The notes below the pieces were generated by a model, which saw nothing but the letters and a program-made list of their open reading frames with translations, did no database searches and had not been told where the DNA came from. 10,133 nt of DNA, taken from Lojkania enalia (lineage: Eukaryota > Ascomycota > Dothideomycetes > Pleosporales). Where the stretch lies: NCBI GenBank assembly GCA_010094045.1, contig ML986652.1, positions 54,705-64,837 on the forward strand. The letters are read 5' to 3'. Below are positions 7,590-10,133 of the stretch, one piece after another. The translations under genes and the position numbers were made by a program. Numbering within the stretch: position 1 is the first letter of the stretch; the number at the start of each line of letters is the position of its first letter.

Positions 7590-8430
7590 CTAAGAACTAC
7601 TATAATATCTACCTAAATATAGAGAATACGATTATAAAATTAAACTATAACTAGGAAAAGAACCTAGATATAGACTAATATATAGTCTAATACTAAGAGA
7701 AGTAGAAGCTCTAGAATAATATATAGACGAGCACCTGAAGAAAGGAATAATCTAAGAATTAAACTTACTAGTAGTACACCCTATACTTTTTATAGATAAG
7801 AAAGAAATAATAGACCTATAAATATATATTAATTATTATACTCTTAATAATATTATAATTAAGGACCGGTACCTCTTACTACTCATCCGTAACTTAAGGG
7901 ACTAATTAAGAGAAGCTACTATCTTTACAAAATTAGATATTTAAAATACGTACTATTAAATCTATATTAAAGAAGGAGATAAATAGAAAATAGTATTTAG
8001 GATAAAAAAGGGATTCTTTAAATACCTAATTATACTATTTAAACTTACTAACGCACCAGCTACTTTCTAAAAACAAATTAATAAGGTACTAAGACTATAC
8101 TTTAGACGATTTTATATAGTATATTTAGACGATATTTTCGTATACTTAAAAATAAAGTAAGAATATAAAGAGTATATTAAACAAGTACTACGCGTATTAT
8201 AAGTAGTAAAACTATATCTTAAGATAAGGAAATACGAATTCTATACTACGTGAATAGACTACTTAGAATTTATTATTAAACTAGGACAACTATAAATAGA
8301 CCTAAATAAGTTAGTAGTAATTAGAGACTAGCTAACCCTAAAATTAGTTAAAAACATCCAATCCTTTATAAAATTTTATAACTTCTATTAGACTTTTATA
8401 GACGATTAGAGTAATATAACTACACCCTTA
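7590..8430 (+). pseudogene. pol: Reverse transcriptase domain, decayed
   Basis: Motifs appear in gypsy order: the N-terminal block with LPKYREYDYKI (about 7609-7641), ILFIDKKEI in place of the usual PILFVKKKDG (about 7786-7812), INYYTLNNIIIKDRY, the first catalytic Asp in FTKLDI (Asp at 7936-7938), LTNAPATFQKQINKVL (about 8044-8091), and the catalytic YLDD at 8122-8133. All three catalytic Asp residues are still encoded. The domain is nonetheless broken by many TAA and TAG codons and by one TGA at 8251-8253 in place of an expected Trp. That TGA arises from a G not in the usual TpG context, so not every change here is classic RIP. Confidence 0.95.
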
Positions 8431-8529
8431 ACTTAACTATTAAAGAAAGATATTACCTTTATATAAGAAAACGAATAAGAAAAAGCCATTTAAGAAGTTA
8501 AGAAATAATTCTAGTAAGAACTAGTACTA

Positions 8530-8931
8530 AAACTCTACAACCCGGAAAAGAAAGCTCTTATAGAAACTAACGTATTAGGAATAAGAATAGCCGGAATTCT
8601 TATATAAGTTTATAACGGAAAATAACACCTAATAATATACTATTTATAAAAACTTATACTAGTAGAAATAAATTATAATATATATAACTAAGAACTTCTA
8701 GCTATTATAGTATACTTTAAAGAATAGCGTGTATACCTGTAAAAAGTAAGATAGTAAACTAAAGTCTATTACAATTATAAAAATCTTACTACCTTCCTTA
8801 CTACTAAAACTCTTACCCCTAGATAGGTTAGATAGTTATAAGAACTAGCTACATTCGACTTTAAGATTATCTATATTAGTAGAAAATAAAATTAAAGAGT
8901 AGACGTATTAAGTAGACTACTAGAATATAAG
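8530..8931 (+). pseudogene. RNase H domain, decayed
   Basis: This domain follows reverse transcriptase, with the recognisable string NYNIYNQELLAI (about 8671-8706) and the closing block VDVLSRLLEY (about 8899-8928). Of the four acidic residues that bind the metals, the first (8569-8571) and third (8773-8775) now read Asn. The Glu at 8665-8667 and the last Asp at 8902-8904 remain. A live domain would degrade the RNA strand of the RNA-DNA hybrid; this one could not, even without the in-frame stops. Confidence 0.9.
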
Positions 8932-9079
8932 TAAGAAAAAGGAACTATAGCCACGTTACTAAAAAGATAATAAGATAAAAGTATAGTATATAACCACCCG
9001 AGACTCGCAGCAACAACTATTACTAAAAAAGTAAGCTGGATAACTCTAATTAGATTAGTAATAGACAGAATACCTAAAG

Positions 9080-10133
9080 AACTTTAAGAATAAGAACTAG
9101 AATAGGTAGATAGACTATTATATATCTACGATTAGATCTATATACTAGTTAAAATTAGAAAAGAATTTATTAGACAATTTTATAAAGCTCCTACCTACGG
9201 ATACTAAGGAATAGAGAAAATACTAGAACAAATCCTTAGAGGATTCTACTTTCCTAAAGTAAGAGAATAGATAAAAAATATATTACGAGAATATATAGAC
9301 TACTAATAAAATAAATCTAATAGATATATACTCTATAGACTATTATAAAACCTAGAAATACTAACTAAACCTTAGACGGAAGTTACTATAGACTTTATCG
9401 TTAAACTACTAAAGTTAAAAGACTACCCTAAAGGAGAAGTATATAACTCTATTATAATAATTATAGATAAACTTATAAAATATACCTACTTTATTCCCTA
9501 TAATAAAGTATTATTAGTAGAATAGGTTGTAAATATCTTCCTAAAATAGATTGTCGCATAATATAAAGTACTATAGAAGATAATTATAGACTAAAATACT
9601 AAGTTTACTTTAAAGTTTTAGTAAATAGTTATAAACTTACTAGGAATTAAATATAAGATATCTACAGTATTTTACCTATAAATAGATAGATAGATAGAAT
9701 AAATAAACTAAACAGTAGAGTAATACCTATAATACTACCTTAACTATAGATAAAATAATTAAGTAATACTACTACTAATAGTATAACTCGCGTATAATAG
9801 TACTATATATAGTATAACCGGAGTATTACTATTTATAGTAAACTATAGGAATAAACTAAAAACTTATAATACCCTAATTAAAGTAGTATTATAAGTACCC
9901 TAAGTATAAGAATAAGTCGAGATTATTTAACAAACGTAAGACTTGCTAAAGAAAGACCTCTAGTTCCTATAATATACTATAAAGAAATACTATAATAAGA
10001 AATATAAACAACTACTTTACTTTAAGAAGGGAGAAAAAGTTTAGCTACTACGACGAAATATTTAAAGTAAATAACTAAGTAGTAAACTAGACTATACTAA
10101 AATTAGACCGTATAAGATTAAGAAATAAATATT
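9080..10133 (+). pseudogene. Integrase, decayed, C-terminus cut by window
   Basis: The N-terminal HHCC zinc site is at 9181-9303: both His (9181-9183, 9202-9204) and both Cys (9292-9294, 9301-9303) positions now read Tyr. The catalytic core keeps the complete D,D(35)E triad, with Asp at 9391-9393, Asp at 9589-9591, and Glu at 9697-9699, exactly 35 residues after the second Asp. The C-terminal KLDYTKIRPYKI at about 10084-10119 is the start of a GPY/F module with Gly changed to Arg at 10105-10107. The window ends there. Many TAG and TAA codons interrupt the frame. The family assignment is secure; presence of a chromodomain cannot be judged. Confidence 0.93.

Larger units (their letters stand above)
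1..10133. other. RIP-mutated, AT-rich transposon block
   Basis: The whole window has the base signature of repeat-induced point mutation. TpA is in large excess, while CpA and TpG are nearly absent over long runs; 8101-8160 and 1741-1800 contain none. CpG survives in many places (acgcg, cgcgc), which argues against plain methyl-CpG deamination. The amino-acid changes fit CpA to TpA on both strands: Gln and Trp codons became TAA or TAG, His and Cys became Tyr, Asp became Asn, and Gly became Arg or Glu. No long open reading frame survives on either strand. The assignment to RIP rests on established knowledge of filamentous ascomycetes; the dinucleotide skew is read directly. Confidence 0.9.
4577..10133 (+). 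mobile_element. Ty3/gypsy LTR retrotransposon, 3' end outside window
   Basis: The order 5' LTR, leader, Gag, protease, reverse transcriptase, RNase H, integrase is diagnostic of Ty3/gypsy (Metaviridae), since integrase follows RNase H. The interior is read in one frame from about 5113 to the end, with stops but no frameshift that I could find. The element runs off the window at the GPY/F module of integrase, so I cannot say whether a chromodomain follows. A live copy would transpose through an RNA intermediate in virus-like particles. This copy cannot, given the stop codons and the lost protease Asp and zinc ligands. Confidence 0.95.

Noticed and set aside
5113..10133. Reassigned stop codons (TAA and TAG read as Gln) that would make gag-pol functional
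   Set aside because: The stops come with Asp to Asn, His to Tyr, Cys to Tyr and Gly to Arg or Glu at essential sites, and many TAG codons stand where Trp is expected. RIP explains all of these; a code change explains only some.

Overview
This window is a graveyard of fungal transposons heavily altered by repeat-induced point mutation (RIP); I see no intact host gene. The sequence is extremely AT-rich and TpA-rich and has lost CpA and TpG almost completely in long stretches (8101-8160 contains neither). CpG is still common, so the decay is CpA-targeted and not ordinary CpG deamination. That pattern, with Fot1/pogo and Ty3/gypsy elements, points to an AT-rich compartment of a filamentous ascomycete. 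I cannot name the species.

Layout: (1) 1 to about 1324, + strand: the 3' part of a Fot1/pogo-type DNA transposon. It encodes the catalytic core and C-terminal zinc knuckle of the transposase and ends in a 17-bp GC-rich tandem repeat. (2) About 1325-3552, - strand: a Ty3/gypsy fragment with a decayed gag (about 1342-2934) and a candidate upstream LTR (2980-3552). (3) 3554-3896: an older copy of an LTR. (4) 3897-4576: a very AT-rich stretch with no recognisable content. (5) 4577 to the window end, + strand: a Ty3/gypsy element with 5' LTR, leader, Gag, a long linker, protease, reverse transcriptase, RNase H and integrase. It runs off the window at the start of the GPY/F module.

The gag-pol of element 5 reads through about 5 kb in one frame. 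It has many stop codons but no frameshift that I could find, so point transitions and not indels killed it. The same mutations replaced functional residues: all three catalytic Asp of the Fot1 transposase are Asn, the protease Asp is Asn, and several zinc ligands (Cys, His) are Tyr. The reverse transcriptase YLDD and integrase D,D35E residues survive, mostly because their contexts lack the target dinucleotide.

No functional new system is visible. The observations most worth following are a second C-X4-C-X2-H-X3-K-E motif shared by both gypsy Gags, the poorly mutated 17-bp repeats at the Fot1 end, the palindromic 26-bp expansion that separates two LTR copies, and unrecognised Gag C-terminal regions.
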